Made by a program: the position numbers and the translations under genes. Of a stretch of 32,933 nucleotides of DNA, positions 1-9,067 are shown piece by piece. Below the pieces are notes generated by a model, which saw nothing but the letters and a program-made list of their open reading frames with translations, did no database searches and was not told the origin of the DNA. The DNA is from Clostridiales bacterium (GTDB lineage: Bacteria > Bacillota > Clostridia > Acetivibrionales > RGIG10202), in contig JAGCXC010000092.1 in assembly GCA_017961515.1 (NCBI GenBank), positions 79,626-112,558 of the forward strand, in the 5' to 3' direction. Position 1 is the first letter of the stretch, and each line of letters begins with the position of its first letter.

Positions 1-239
1 GAAACTTCATATAAATCATCTGTTGCACTACCGTATTCATTGCCATTTGGATTGGAGTACAATTCATCAACAACATTGCTATACTCTTCTTCCTTTTTAT
101 CACATGCATTATTATCTTTGCCTTGCTCCTTGCTATATATATCATCAGCTACATCATTTGTCAAATCACTAGCCTCACTGTCACATAAATTATTCTCGTC
201 ATCACGTATCTTCATTTCATCATCGAACTCATTTGTCAT
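1..239 (-). CDS. Acidic protein of unknown function, N-terminal part only
   Basis: An open frame starts with ATG at 239 and runs without a stop to the window edge, giving 79 residues. A GGAG eight bases upstream of the ATG fits a ribosome site, and a good promoter lies 45-75 bases upstream. The visible part is hydrophilic and very rich in Asp, Glu and Asn, with no signal peptide, membrane segment or recognisable motif, so it is probably a disordered acidic N-terminus. It follows the large ankyrin gene (391-4236) on the same strand with a gap of about 150 bases. I do not recognise the family and no function can be assigned. Confidence 0.7.
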   Translation of the reverse strand, partial: MTNEFDDEMKIRDDENNLCDSEASDLTNDVADDIYSKEQGKDNNACDKKEEEYSNVVDELYSNPNGNEYGSATDDLYEV

Positions 240-283
240 AACATGCACTCCTCTCTAATGCTTGATAATTCCCCCTAATTCCT

Positions 284-312
284 ATTCTATCAAATTCTTA
301 TTTAAATTACAA
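284..312 (-). promoter_or_regulatory. Sigma-A-type promoter for the acidic partial gene
   Basis: Read on the minus strand, TTGTAA (307-312) and TAGAAT (284-289) are separated by exactly 17 bases. The gene starts at 239. The downstream gene therefore probably has its own transcript and does not depend on read-through from the ankyrin gene. Confidence 0.55.
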
Positions 313-390
313 CCTATAATATTGGTAATACAGCATCTTACAAAACAAGATAAGAAACCTTTTACCAAAAGCAAAAAACTTCTACCTAAT

Positions 391-3300
391 TTACATCTCT
401 CGTCCATTTCGTTCCATGTTTTCACGAGGTATATCATTCATATTTATTCTTTGTGGATGCCTAATCTGTTGTAAATTTCTTACTCTGCCTAGCTGTCGAG
501 TGTTAAACACTACCTCTCGTATTATATTTTGCATCTGTAAATTCCTAATTCTCCATGTTAACGCACTAAAGTTAATACTTACTTTCCACGATTTCTGTAT
601 TTTTTCCTTTTCTGTCCCTCTCCTCTCCCCTAAGATTTTTATTATACGCAATATATCTTTTTTTTGAGCTAACTCTAATTTTATCCTTTTATATTTTTCT
701 TTTTTATGTGAAGATTTTTCTCCTGGCACCTCTTCTTCCCTTTTTCTTTTACCAAACAAATATTGAATCCCATGTGAATGTTCTTTCCCTTTTGCTAAAT
801 CTACAGCCGTCTGTCCATCATTATTTTTTTCTTCAATGTTGACACCATTATCTTTAAACCAACGAGCCCAAGATAATCCTCTTTTATAATTCCCCTCTTT
901 AATGAAATGCATTAAAATCGTCCATCCATTTTCATCTTTATTATTTATATCTAGCTTTCCACATTTTACCAATAATTTCATCATATTTAATGAGCCTTGT
1001 TTTGCTGCGTATATAAGTAATTTTTCCAAATTTACCTTTTTAGTACCTTTTACCAAACTATCTATAATACTTTTTGCTTCTCCATCTACTGCATATTCAA
1101 GTAGACTTTTACCATTATTATCTAAACTACTAATCTTTTGCCCCTTATCTACCAAAGCTTTCATTACTTTTGAACCATATCCATTACGTGCAGCGTACAT
1201 AAGAAGTGTTCTACCATAAATATCAGTCTTGTCTATTTTCTGTTCTTGTTTTATTAATTTTAAAATTTTATAAACATCCTGCTTTGCATCCATTGCACAC
1301 ATTAATACTGTTTTTTGATATTTGTTAGAAGGATCATGCCTATTCATTAATTTATTAAACACTCTAAACATAGAATCATCGAACCAATACATTCTGCTCA
1401 TTTTTTGAAAAAGTGATTCTCCTCTATTATCTTCCACATACATATCTGCTTTAGCATCCAATAACATATCTATAATACGTTTAACACATTCTTCTTCATC
1501 TCTGTTAAAAACATTCCCTGATAAAAATAATAATTCTGTTCTTCCATCTTTGTCCACCTTATTTACATCAGCTTTAGCATCTATTAACATTTTTATTACT
1601 TTCTCATGTCTATACCTTACCGCGGTCATTAATGCTGTATATCCATCATTATTCTGTTCATTTATCAAACTTACATCACGAGATATTAACTCTTTTACAA
1701 TTTCATCTCTATCATCCAATTTATCTTGTGAAATAGCATACATTAATATTGTATTACCTTCACTGTCTTTTTCTTGTATTGATTCTCCCTTATTTAATAA
1801 TTCTTTAAACACATCAATAGGTACATTATACAAAATCGCATGCATAAGATGAGTTCTTATTATATTACTATTTGATCTGTCCTCTTTATCCAAATAATCT
1901 TGCAACATATTTAATGCACTGATATTTTGGGTAAATATCTCCCTTACTGATCTATGTGATAATGCACTCTCTAATTTAGCACCCTTCTCTACTAGAAACT
2001 CTATTCCTTCTATTGGATAACCTTCTTTAATTGCATAACCAAGAGGAGTTATTTTATCTTTATCAAATTTATTGATTGCTGCCTTTTTCTTCAATAAATT
2101 TTTTATAACTTCTATTGGTTCTTTCATAATTAGCGCATACATTAACGCTGTCCTTCCCTTATTATCCGTTGCATCCACATCCACTTCTTTATTTATAAAA
2201 TAGTTTACTATGTCCTCGGATGCTCCACTACATATTGCTTGCATCAAAGCTGTTTGTTTTGTTCTTTCATCTACTACATGTATATCTAAACCTTTATCTA
2301 CTAATTTCTTTATTATTTTTAATGATACTTTTCCCAAAAATACACTCTTAAATATTACTTTTTTAAAATTTATCTTTTCCATATCAAGTCTCGATTCTAT
2401 GAGTGTATTTATTACTCTTTCAGGTGCTCCAACTTCAATAGCATAACTTAACAACAACCTATAATTATCGCATAAATCTTGTGTTATATCCGATTTCTCA
2501 AACAATTTTCTTGATATATCTTTAGGTACATCCAAATCATAAGCGTATAAAAGTGCTGTTTTGCCATATTCATCTCTAATATTTACATCCACTCCTCTAT
2601 CTATTAGAGCACCTACGATGTTATACATTTTGTTTATAATAGCATAATGTAGCACTGACTGTCCTTTTTCCATTTTAATATTTAACTCTACATCATTTTC
2701 TATTAACCAGTTTGCTATATCTTTAGATCCTCTGCTAATAGCATATACCAGCATTGATCTTACTCTATAAAAATCTCTTTTGTAAGCTTTCATATACTCC
2801 TTTAAAAATTGTATCTTCTCTTGATCTTTACCCAAACATATAGTAACAGATACTCTTGTATCATTGTCCACATTAAACTTATCTATATTTTCTATTTTTA
2901 CCCTGCCTTTTGCCTTTAATAAATACTCTATTGCAATTTGGCTTTGCTTTTCTATAAGTTTTTGCAAGACCTCCTGACTTAGTATTTCATAATTTTTAGT
3001 ATAGCTAATACCATCTATAACAATCTTTACAAAGTTTTCATTATCTATTTTCTCTATAAATGTCTGATTAAATTTATAAATCTCCTCACTAGTCCTCATA
3101 TCATGTATAATAAAACCAATTTCTTTAGGGGTAGGTAAATATTCTTTTTCACTTAGCACCTTTTTAACAAAACCACTATCTCTAATTATCTCTTTTAATG
3201 CAGCATATCTTGGTTCATAATCATGGTCTTCCTTTGTCACGTACCTACTCAAAAAAAACACTACATCTCCTACTTGATCTAACAATTTATTTTTCGTGAT

Positions 3301-4236
3301 ATATTGGTTTCCCCAAATTACCAGATACTCAAACATTTTTCTATTGTTCTGAAATTCATTGTGAAAAATCTCAATTGCCTCAGCGTATACAATTTTAAAT
3401 ATATTTATTGAACCTATATAATTTAAAAAAAGCCATTTTATCCTAGCCTTATCAATATCAGTTTGAAATGTATCTTTTGAATCTATATCCGGAATATTAA
3501 AGTTATATATCTCATTTAACACCTCAGTACATAAAGCTTTATAGTGTGGATTCTCTGTATTTATCTTTAATCTTTCCATAAAAAAACAATTTATTGCTTT
3601 CCTTGCTACATTGACACGTGCTTTATAAAATACATTCTTTAGTACTCTTTTTAGTTGATTTTGTTCATCATCTATTTTAACTATATGATTAAATTTTTTT
3701 GAAATATCATCACCAAAATTAGTTAGAAGTGTTACTACCATATTCTTGCATCCCGACATACAAACCTTATTAGCGTCAGCTATCATCTTAAGACTACCCT
3801 GTACCATATCTGGCTCTAGTTTTGAATTACTTAAAACTTCTGCTATTATTCTTAGTCCTCTTAGTATGTTTCCATAACTTCTTTTTACATCCTGGCAAGT
3901 TGCAGTAAGATTACTTATATCTCTTTTCCTTTCTATTAATTTATCCACTAATCCTCTTATATTTTCCTTTATTTTTTCAGCACTATCTTGTACGGTTTTT
4001 AAATATTCTTGTGCTATTTTAGCTTGTGCTATTTTATCTTGGGTTGCCAGTAATATATCTTTTGTTCTTGCTAATTCTCTATCTTCATACTCCACCTTAT
4101 TTATACTTTCTAACACATCTTGCATTCCCCCATTTGATAGAGCTATATCCTCTAACGTTATTTCAATATTCAATAAATCTTCTAAGTTTTCATTAAATTT
4201 TTTCTCTAATTTTTCGTTTCTGTCCACGAAACTCAC
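391..4236 (-). CDS. Giant ankyrin-repeat protein with helical N-terminus and basic C-terminal tail
   Basis: A 1281-residue protein. Residues 1-130 are charged and helical with coiled-coil character; 130-480 are helix-rich with no recognised domain; about 490-1160 hold many degenerate 33-residue ankyrin repeats (for example 'GRTALMYAL' near 695 and 'DGYTALMTAV' near 864). Residues 1162-1281 form a strongly basic tail, with clusters KRKR at 1163 and KKEKYKR at 1178. Ankyrin repeats bind other proteins; no enzymatic domain is visible. There is no signal peptide or membrane segment. The frame opens with GTG at 4236, but AGGA lies only two bases before it; the GTG at 4227 sits 11 bases after AGGA and is equally possible. 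The gene has its own promoter and stands alone between trmFO and the acidic partial gene. A host-directed effector or an intracellular scaffold are both possible; the sequence does not decide. Confidence 0.85.
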   Translation of the reverse strand: MSFVDRNEKLEKKFNENLEDLLNIEITLEDIALSNGGMQDVLESINKVEYEDRELARTKDILLATQDKIAQAKIAQEYLKTVQDSAEKIKENIRGLVDKLIERKRDISNLTATCQDVKRSYGNILRGLRIIAEVLSNSKLEPDMVQGSLKMIADANKVCMSGCKNMVVTLLTNFGDDISKKFNHIVKIDDEQNQLKRVLKNVFYKARVNVARKAINCFFMERLKINTENPHYKALCTEVLNEIYNFNIPDIDSKDTFQTDIDKARIKWLFLNYIGSINIFKIVYAEAIEIFHNEFQNNRKMFEYLVIWGNQYITKNKLLDQVGDVVFFLSRYVTKEDHDYEPRYAALKEIIRDSGFVKKVLSEKEYLPTPKEIGFIIHDMRTSEEIYKFNQTFIEKIDNENFVKIVIDGISYTKNYEILSQEVLQKLIEKQSQIAIEYLLKAKGRVKIENIDKFNVDNDTRVSVTICLGKDQEKIQFLKEYMKAYKRDFYRVRSMLVYAISRGSKDIANWLIENDVELNIKMEKGQSVLHYAIINKMYNIVGALIDRGVDVNIRDEYGKTALLYAYDLDVPKDISRKLFEKSDITQDLCDNYRLLLSYAIEVGAPERVINTLIESRLDMEKINFKKVIFKSVFLGKVSLKIIKKLVDKGLDIHVVDERTKQTALMQAICSGASEDIVNYFINKEVDVDATDNKGRTALMYALIMKEPIEVIKNLLKKKAAINKFDKDKITPLGYAIKEGYPIEGIEFLVEKGAKLESALSHRSVREIFTQNISALNMLQDYLDKEDRSNSNIIRTHLMHAILYNVPIDVFKELLNKGESIQEKDSEGNTILMYAISQDKLDDRDEIVKELISRDVSLINEQNNDGYTALMTAVRYRHEKVIKMLIDAKADVNKVDKDGRTELLFLSGNVFNRDEEECVKRIIDMLLDAKADMYVEDNRGESLFQKMSRMYWFDDSMFRVFNKLMNRHDPSNKYQKTVLMCAMDAKQDVYKILKLIKQEQKIDKTDIYGRTLLMYAARNGYGSKVMKALVDKGQKISSLDNNGKSLLEYAVDGEAKSIIDSLVKGTKKVNLEKLLIYAAKQGSLNMMKLLVKCGKLDINNKDENGWTILMHFIKEGNYKRGLSWARWFKDNGVNIEEKNNDGQTAVDLAKGKEHSHGIQYLFGKRKREEEVPGEKSSHKKEKYKRIKLELAQKKDILRIIKILGERRGTEKEKIQKSWKVSINFSALTWRIRNLQMQNIIREVVFNTRQLGRVRNLQQIRHPQRINMNDIPRENMERNGREM

Positions 4237-4309
4237 TTTCCTTTCTTAAATCTTACTTCTTTTGTCTTAAATATATTTTCAGATTCATATTCATAATTTT
4301 AGATTTTTT

Positions 4310-4338
4310 ATTATATAACATTTGACATGAATTTGCAA
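4310..4338 (-). promoter_or_regulatory. Promoter of the giant ankyrin gene
   Basis: On the minus strand TTGCAA (4333-4338) and a perfect TATAAT (4310-4315) are 17 bases apart, about 75 bases before the start codon. A small imperfect hairpin (4340-4356, outer arms GGTACG/CGAACC with one mismatch) touches the upstream side of the -35 box and could be an operator, but this is weak. Confidence 0.65.
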
Positions 4339-4373
4339 CGGTTCGTATTTCGTACCATCATGTTTCATTCACT

Positions 4374-4451
4374 AATAATCACAAATAGCCAATCAAGATT
4401 TGATCTCAAACCCCGATTGACTATACGGTACCCACTCAAATAATCACAAAT
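4374..4451. repeat. 13-bp direct repeat flanking the trmFO terminator hairpin
   Basis: The 13-base sequence AATAATCACAAAT occurs at 4374-4386 and 4439-4451, a 65-base period. The right copy contains the trmFO stop codon; the left copy forms the tail of the hairpin at 4386-4423. The arrangement looks like a small duplication or insertion at the end of the gene. Confidence 0.6.
4386..4423 (-). terminator. Hairpin terminator after dprA-topA-trmFO
   Basis: Read on the minus strand the 38 bases fold into a continuous 17-pair stem with an AGAT loop, using four G-U pairs. On the plus strand these become A-C mismatches, so the structure only works in minus-strand RNA, the direction of trmFO. The tail, TTTGTGATTATT, is T-rich but not a pure T run, so termination may be partial. 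Confidence 0.6.
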
Positions 4452-5757
4452 CATACTTTTCTTTGATTTTAACTAGCTCTTCTATCGCCAACATCGCTAT
4501 CTTCTGATTTTTTATTTTTTTATCTTTTATCTTCTCTTTTAGTTGATCCATTAATCCAAAATTAATATTCATTGGTTGAAAATTTTTAATCGTATTATTT
4601 GATACGTATAAGGCCAACGCTCCTATTGCTGTAGTCTTAGGAAAAACTATCTTATCTTTATCTCGATATTTCCTTGCAATATTAATACCCGCTACAAGTC
4701 CTGATGATGCTGATTCTATATAACCTTCTACTCCTGTTATTTGCCCTGCGAAAAATATATTTTCCCTATCCCTTAATGAATACACATCACTAAGAAGTTT
4801 GGGCGAATTTATAAATGTATTTCTGTGCATAACTCCGTACCTCGCGTACTTAGCATTTTTTAGAGCCGGGATTAAACCAAATACTCTTTTTTGCTCTCCC
4901 CATTTTAGCCTTGTTTGAAAACCCACTATATTGTACAGCGTTTTATCACTATTATCTTGTCTTAACTGAACCACCGCATAATCCTCCGCTCCAGTTCTCG
5001 GGTTAATTAACCCCACTGGTTTTAGTGGTCCAAACCTTATTGTGTCATACCCCCTTTTGGCCATTGTCTCTATTGGCATACACCCTTCAAATACAACTTC
5101 CTTCTCAAAATGCTTTACTTCGGCAAGTTCTGCATGGATTAAATTATTTACAAATTCATCGTATTCTTGTTTATTCATAGAACAATTTATGTAATCATCA
5201 CTGCCCTTATTATACCTTGATGCCTTAAACGCCTTCTCTTGATCTACACTATCTAAATATACGATAGGTGCTGCCGCGTCAAAAAAATGTAAATAATCTT
5301 CACCTAGTATCTTTTTTAAACCATCAAATAATTTTTCTGACGTTAATGGCCCCGTCGCTACAACAACATACTCATCTAAATCGATATCACATACCTCTTG
5401 ATGCACAATCTCTATGTTGGGATGATTACGTATCTTGTCCGTAATATAATCCGAAAATTTATCCCTATCAACAGCCAATGCACCACCTGCTGGAACCTTT
5501 GTATTGTCCGCTGCCTCCATTATTATAGAATTTAACATTCTCATTTCTTCTTTTAGTAATCCTACCGCATTCTCTAATTGATTAGATCTTAGAGAATTAC
5601 TGCAAACAAGCTCAGCAAATGTCTCCCTATGATGTGCGGGAGACTTCTTATTAGGCTTCATTTCATATAGTTTAACAAATATACCTCGGTTAGCTATCTG
5701 CCAAGCTGCTTCACATCCTGCAAGCCCTGCACCTATCACTTTTACACAATCTTTCAT
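4444..5757 (-). CDS. trmFO: tRNA (uracil-54-C5)-methyltransferase, folate/FAD-dependent (TrmFO)
   Basis: Makes m5U54 in the T-loop of tRNAs using methylenetetrahydrofolate and FAD; cytoplasmic. The 437-residue protein begins with the FAD-binding GAGLAG (residues 9-14) and has the two family cysteines at C52 ([13 protein letters not shown]) and C226 (FEGCMPIE), aligned with the known C53 and C226 of the Bacillus subtilis enzyme; length is typical (435 there). The frame could open at GTG 5793, overlapping topA, but the ATG at 5757 has GAGAGGGG ten bases upstream and matches the family N-terminus, so it is preferred. It is the last gene of dprA-topA-trmFO; the xerC/hslVU/codY genes that often follow in Firmicutes are absent, and a terminator hairpin and an ankyrin gene follow instead. 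Confidence 0.96.
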   Translation of the reverse strand: MKDCVKVIGAGLAGCEAAWQIANRGIFVKLYEMKPNKKSPAHHRETFAELVCSNSLRSNQLENAVGLLKEEMRMLNSIIMEAADNTKVPAGGALAVDRDKFSDYITDKIRNHPNIEIVHQEVCDIDLDEYVVVATGPLTSEKLFDGLKKILGEDYLHFFDAAAPIVYLDSVDQEKAFKASRYNKGSDDYINCSMNKQEYDEFVNNLIHAELAEVKHFEKEVVFEGCMPIETMAKRGYDTIRFGPLKPVGLINPRTGAEDYAVVQLRQDNSDKTLYNIVGFQTRLKWGEQKRVFGLIPALKNAKYARYGVMHRNTFINSPKLLSDVYSLRDRENIFFAGQITGVEGYIESASSGLVAGINIARKYRDKDKIVFPKTTAIGALALYVSNNTIKNFQPMNINFGLMDQLKEKIKDKKIKNQKIAMLAIEELVKIKEKYDL

Positions 5758-5782
5758 TAAATTTTTGCCCCTCTCAAAACTA

Positions 5783-7870
5783 TTACTTATCACTCTCTCT
5801 CATAAAATCACATTCCTCGTTCGCACATCTAACTATCTTCTTCTTTGATGTGCTATGCTCTAGCATAAATGATTGGCACTTAGGACACTTTTCTTTTGAA
5901 ATACTATCCCACGTCATAAAATCACATTTAGGATTATTCTCACATCCCAAATATTTTCTACCTTTTTTAGTCTTCTTAACAAGAATCTTTCCACCACACT
6001 TTAGGCAATTCGCTCCCGCTTCTACAACTATAGCTTTTATATTCCTGCATTCCGGGAACCCTGGACAAGCTAAAAACTTTCCATATCTACTTATCTTTTC
6101 AACCATGTTCCTTCCGCACTTATCACATATAACATCCGTCACAACCTGCGGCAATGCAACTTTTTCTAAATGCTCTTCCGCGCTATTTAGATCTTTTTCA
6201 AATGCAGGATAAAAACTTCTTATTACATCCTTCCATTCTCTGCTACCTGTTTCCACATCATCTAAGTTTTCTTCCATATTGGCCGTAAACTTGCAATCTA
6301 CTATATCTTTAAAATATTTCTTCATAATCTCGTTTACTATATTACCTAAAAATGTTGGTTTTATCGCCTTTTTTTCTTTTTCTATATATCCTCTAGCCAA
6401 AATAGTACTTATTGTTGGTGCATATGTGCTAGGTCTTCCAATTCCCTTCTCTTCCAAGAATTTTACTAAAGAAGCCTCTGTAAACCTTGGCGGTGGTTCA
6501 GTAAAGTGCTGTTTTGACTCTATCTTACTCTGTTTTACAATTTCACCTTCCTCCAACATAGGCACTTTCATTTCCTCATCATCTTTCTCCTTATCATCAT
6601 TACCTTCAATATACAATGCCATAAATCCATCAAAAGAAATTTTTGATCCATTAGCCTTAAATCTATATTCACCAACATCAAAATCAGCAGCAATAACATC
6701 ATAAACTGCTTGTTCCATCTGGCTTGCTATAAATCTCTCCCACACAAGTTTATATAGTTTATACTGTTCCTTGGTCAATGAATCTTTTATTGTATCTGGA
6801 TGAAATGAGACATATGTAGGTCTTATTGCCTCATGTGCATCTTGAGACGTATTTTTGTTCTTATATATTCTAGGCGATTTAGGTAAATATTTCTCACCAT
6901 ACTTACTTTTTATGTAATCCCTTGCTTCTTTTTGTGCATCGGTAGATATTCTGGTTGAGTCTGTACGTATGTACGTAACCAAACCTACGGCACCTTTTCC
7001 TTTTATATCTATCCCTTCATATAATTGTTGCGCAACACTCATCGTTTTTTTCGTAGAAAATCCAAGTTTTCTCGATGCCTCCTGCTGCATAGTACTTGTT
7101 ATAAATGGAGCTGATGGATTTTTCTTTTTCGTACCTAGCTTTACTTTTGTCACAACAAAATCCTTGTTTTTTATAAATGACACTATTTTATCAACCAAAG
7201 ATTTATCATCTAAACTGATCTTACCTTTTTTATCTCCGTAAAACATTGCCTCAAACTTGGTCTTGTCCCCGTCTTTATGTAAGATTGCTTTTATTGACCA
7301 ATACTCTTTCGCAACAAAATTTTCTATTTCAGTTTCTCTATCACATATAATCTTAGTCGCCACAGATTGAACTCTACCTGCACTTAGACCTTTTTTTACT
7401 CTTTTCCAAAGTATTGGACTTATTTTGTATCCCACTACTCTATCCAAAACTCTTCTCGCCTGTTGTGCATCTACAAGCTTTAGATCTATTTTTTTCGGAT
7501 TTTTTATTGCATCTTTAACAGCATTCTTCGTTATTTCGTTGAAGGTTATTCTACACTCCTCATCAACCGGTATGCCCAATATATGTGATAGATGCCAAGA
7601 TATGGCCTCTCCCTCTCTATCCGGGTCGGTTGCCAGATAAATTCTATCATGAGCCTTAGCCGACTTTTTTAGCTTCTTTATTAAATCACCCTTGCCTCGT
7701 ATATTAATATACTTAGGCTCAAAGTCATTCTCCAAATCCACTCCAAGCTGACTCTTAGGCAAATCTCTTATATGCCCCATAGAAGCTTCAACTTTATAAT
7801 TTTTCCCCAAAAACTTTCCTATCGTCTTCGCCTTAGCTGGTGACTCAACTATAACCAAAACTTTTACCAT
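5783..7870 (-). CDS. topA: DNA topoisomerase I
   Basis: Type IA topoisomerase that relaxes negative supercoils through a transient 5'-phosphotyrosine bond. The 695-residue protein has the TOPRIM domain (E9; TDPDREGE at 81-88), the active-site tyrosine Y300 in TYIRTDSTR, and three C-terminal four-cysteine zinc-finger modules (CDKCG...CPGFPEC, CLKCG...CENNPKC, CPKCQ...CANEEC). Length and layout are typical for Firmicutes. The ATG at 7870 has GGAGG nine bases upstream. It lies 30 bases after dprA, is cotranscribed with it, and is followed directly by trmFO. Confidence 0.98.
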   Translation of the reverse strand: MVKVLVIVESPAKAKTIGKFLGKNYKVEASMGHIRDLPKSQLGVDLENDFEPKYINIRGKGDLIKKLKKSAKAHDRIYLATDPDREGEAISWHLSHILGIPVDEECRITFNEITKNAVKDAIKNPKKIDLKLVDAQQARRVLDRVVGYKISPILWKRVKKGLSAGRVQSVATKIICDRETEIENFVAKEYWSIKAILHKDGDKTKFEAMFYGDKKGKISLDDKSLVDKIVSFIKNKDFVVTKVKLGTKKKNPSAPFITSTMQQEASRKLGFSTKKTMSVAQQLYEGIDIKGKGAVGLVTYIRTDSTRISTDAQKEARDYIKSKYGEKYLPKSPRIYKNKNTSQDAHEAIRPTYVSFHPDTIKDSLTKEQYKLYKLVWERFIASQMEQAVYDVIAADFDVGEYRFKANGSKISFDGFMALYIEGNDDKEKDDEEMKVPMLEEGEIVKQSKIESKQHFTEPPPRFTEASLVKFLEEKGIGRPSTYAPTISTILARGYIEKEKKAIKPTFLGNIVNEIMKKYFKDIVDCKFTANMEENLDDVETGSREWKDVIRSFYPAFEKDLNSAEEHLEKVALPQVVTDVICDKCGRNMVEKISRYGKFLACPGFPECRNIKAIVVEAGANCLKCGGKILVKKTKKGRKYLGCENNPKCDFMTWDSISKEKCPKCQSFMLEHSTSKKKIVRCANEECDFMRESDK

Positions 7871-7900
7871 TATATGTTTCCTCCACGCTTATTAATATTA

Positions 7901-8983
7901 TTAAAGAACTCTATAAACATTTTTATCATCTTTTCTTATCATACCTCTTAACTCAAGCACCAAAAGACTTGCGTTAATACTTTTTAACTCCATACTAGTA
8001 TACTTAACCATTTCATCTACACACATATTCTTTTCTTTTAAACATTCTATTATACTTTTCTCTAATTCGTTCAAATTTTTATATTTATTACTATTTTCTG
8101 ATATTTTTTTTACAGCTATATAACCAATATCCTCCAATATATCCCTGGCACAAGTTACAAGTTTTGCTCCTTCTTTTATTAACGTATTCGTTCCCTCACT
8201 ATTTTTATACCCTATATTGCCCGGAATTGCAAATACATCTCTACCCTGTTCTAGCGCAAAATCAGCCGTAATTAAAGATCCACTTTTTATTCCTGCCTCT
8301 ACCACAAGTATTCCCCTGCTTAAGCCACTTATTATTCTATTTCTTGCAGGAAAATTATACGGCGAAGGCTTAGTCTTCGGCAAATACTCTGTTATGACCA
8401 TTCCATCTTTTTGTATATTTTCAAACAATTCTTTATTCTCATACGGATACACTACGTCCAATCCACTTCCTAACACCGCAATAGTTCTTCCTCCATTTTT
8501 CAGTGCGCCCTTGTGTGCGTATGTATCTATTCCTCGAGCTAGCCCACTTATCACTGTAACACCACACTGGGATATATTATCTCCCATATCATAAGCTATA
8601 TTTAATCCGTACTGAGTAGCCCTTCTTGCTCCAACTATTCCAATTCCTACATCATCTTTTTTTATTTTACCCTTTATATACAACACAATAGGCGGATCAT
8701 ATATATTCTTAAGTAACTTTGGATATGCTTCATCATCCAATGTTATTATTTTTATATCATTTTTGTATACATTCTCCAAATGAACTTTAGCCTGTTCCCT
8801 ATAATCCCTATTAATCAACGCATCTATATTCTTTGAAGTAAGATAAGAAAGTTCTCTTAATTGTAATACATCTGCGTAAAAAATTTTGTATGGACTACCA
8901 AATTCATCTATCAACTTTTTCTTCTTGAGTACACCTATATGTGGCAACGAACTAAGCCATACCCAATAAAAATTTTCTTTCAT
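7901..8983 (-). CDS. dprA: DNA-processing protein DprA (Smf)
   Basis: Binds incoming single-stranded DNA and loads RecA during natural transformation. The 360-residue protein has a short N-terminal helix-hairpin-helix-like region (about 1-65), the Rossmann-like DprA core with IVGAR at 116-120, SGLARGID at 146-153, GSGLDVVYP at 172-180 and FPARNRIISGLS at 211-222, and a C-terminal winged-helix-like segment (about 300-360). The ATG at 8983 follows GAGG at eight bases. It is the first gene of dprA-topA-trmFO and has its own promoter at 9022-9050. No other competence gene is in the window, so uptake ability cannot be judged. Confidence 0.96.
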   Translation of the reverse strand: MKENFYWVWLSSLPHIGVLKKKKLIDEFGSPYKIFYADVLQLRELSYLTSKNIDALINRDYREQAKVHLENVYKNDIKIITLDDEAYPKLLKNIYDPPIVLYIKGKIKKDDVGIGIVGARRATQYGLNIAYDMGDNISQCGVTVISGLARGIDTYAHKGALKNGGRTIAVLGSGLDVVYPYENKELFENIQKDGMVITEYLPKTKPSPYNFPARNRIISGLSRGILVVEAGIKSGSLITADFALEQGRDVFAIPGNIGYKNSEGTNTLIKEGAKLVTCARDILEDIGYIAVKKISENSNKYKNLNELEKSIIECLKEKNMCVDEMVKYTSMELKSINASLLVLELRGMIRKDDKNVYRVL

Positions 8984-9021
8984 AGCATCATCCTCATATT
9001 TTTCAAATTTTTTTGCGTTTT

Positions 9022-9050
9022 ATTTTACCATATAAATTCAAAAAATGCAA
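9022..9050 (-). promoter_or_regulatory. Promoter of dprA-topA-trmFO
   Basis: On the minus strand TTGCAT (9045-9050), a 17-base spacer and TAAAAT (9022-9027). It lies in the 84-base gap after the second ankyrin gene and would give a leader of roughly 30 bases before dprA. Confidence 0.6.
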
Positions 9051-9067
9051 AAAAATGTAATAAAAAA

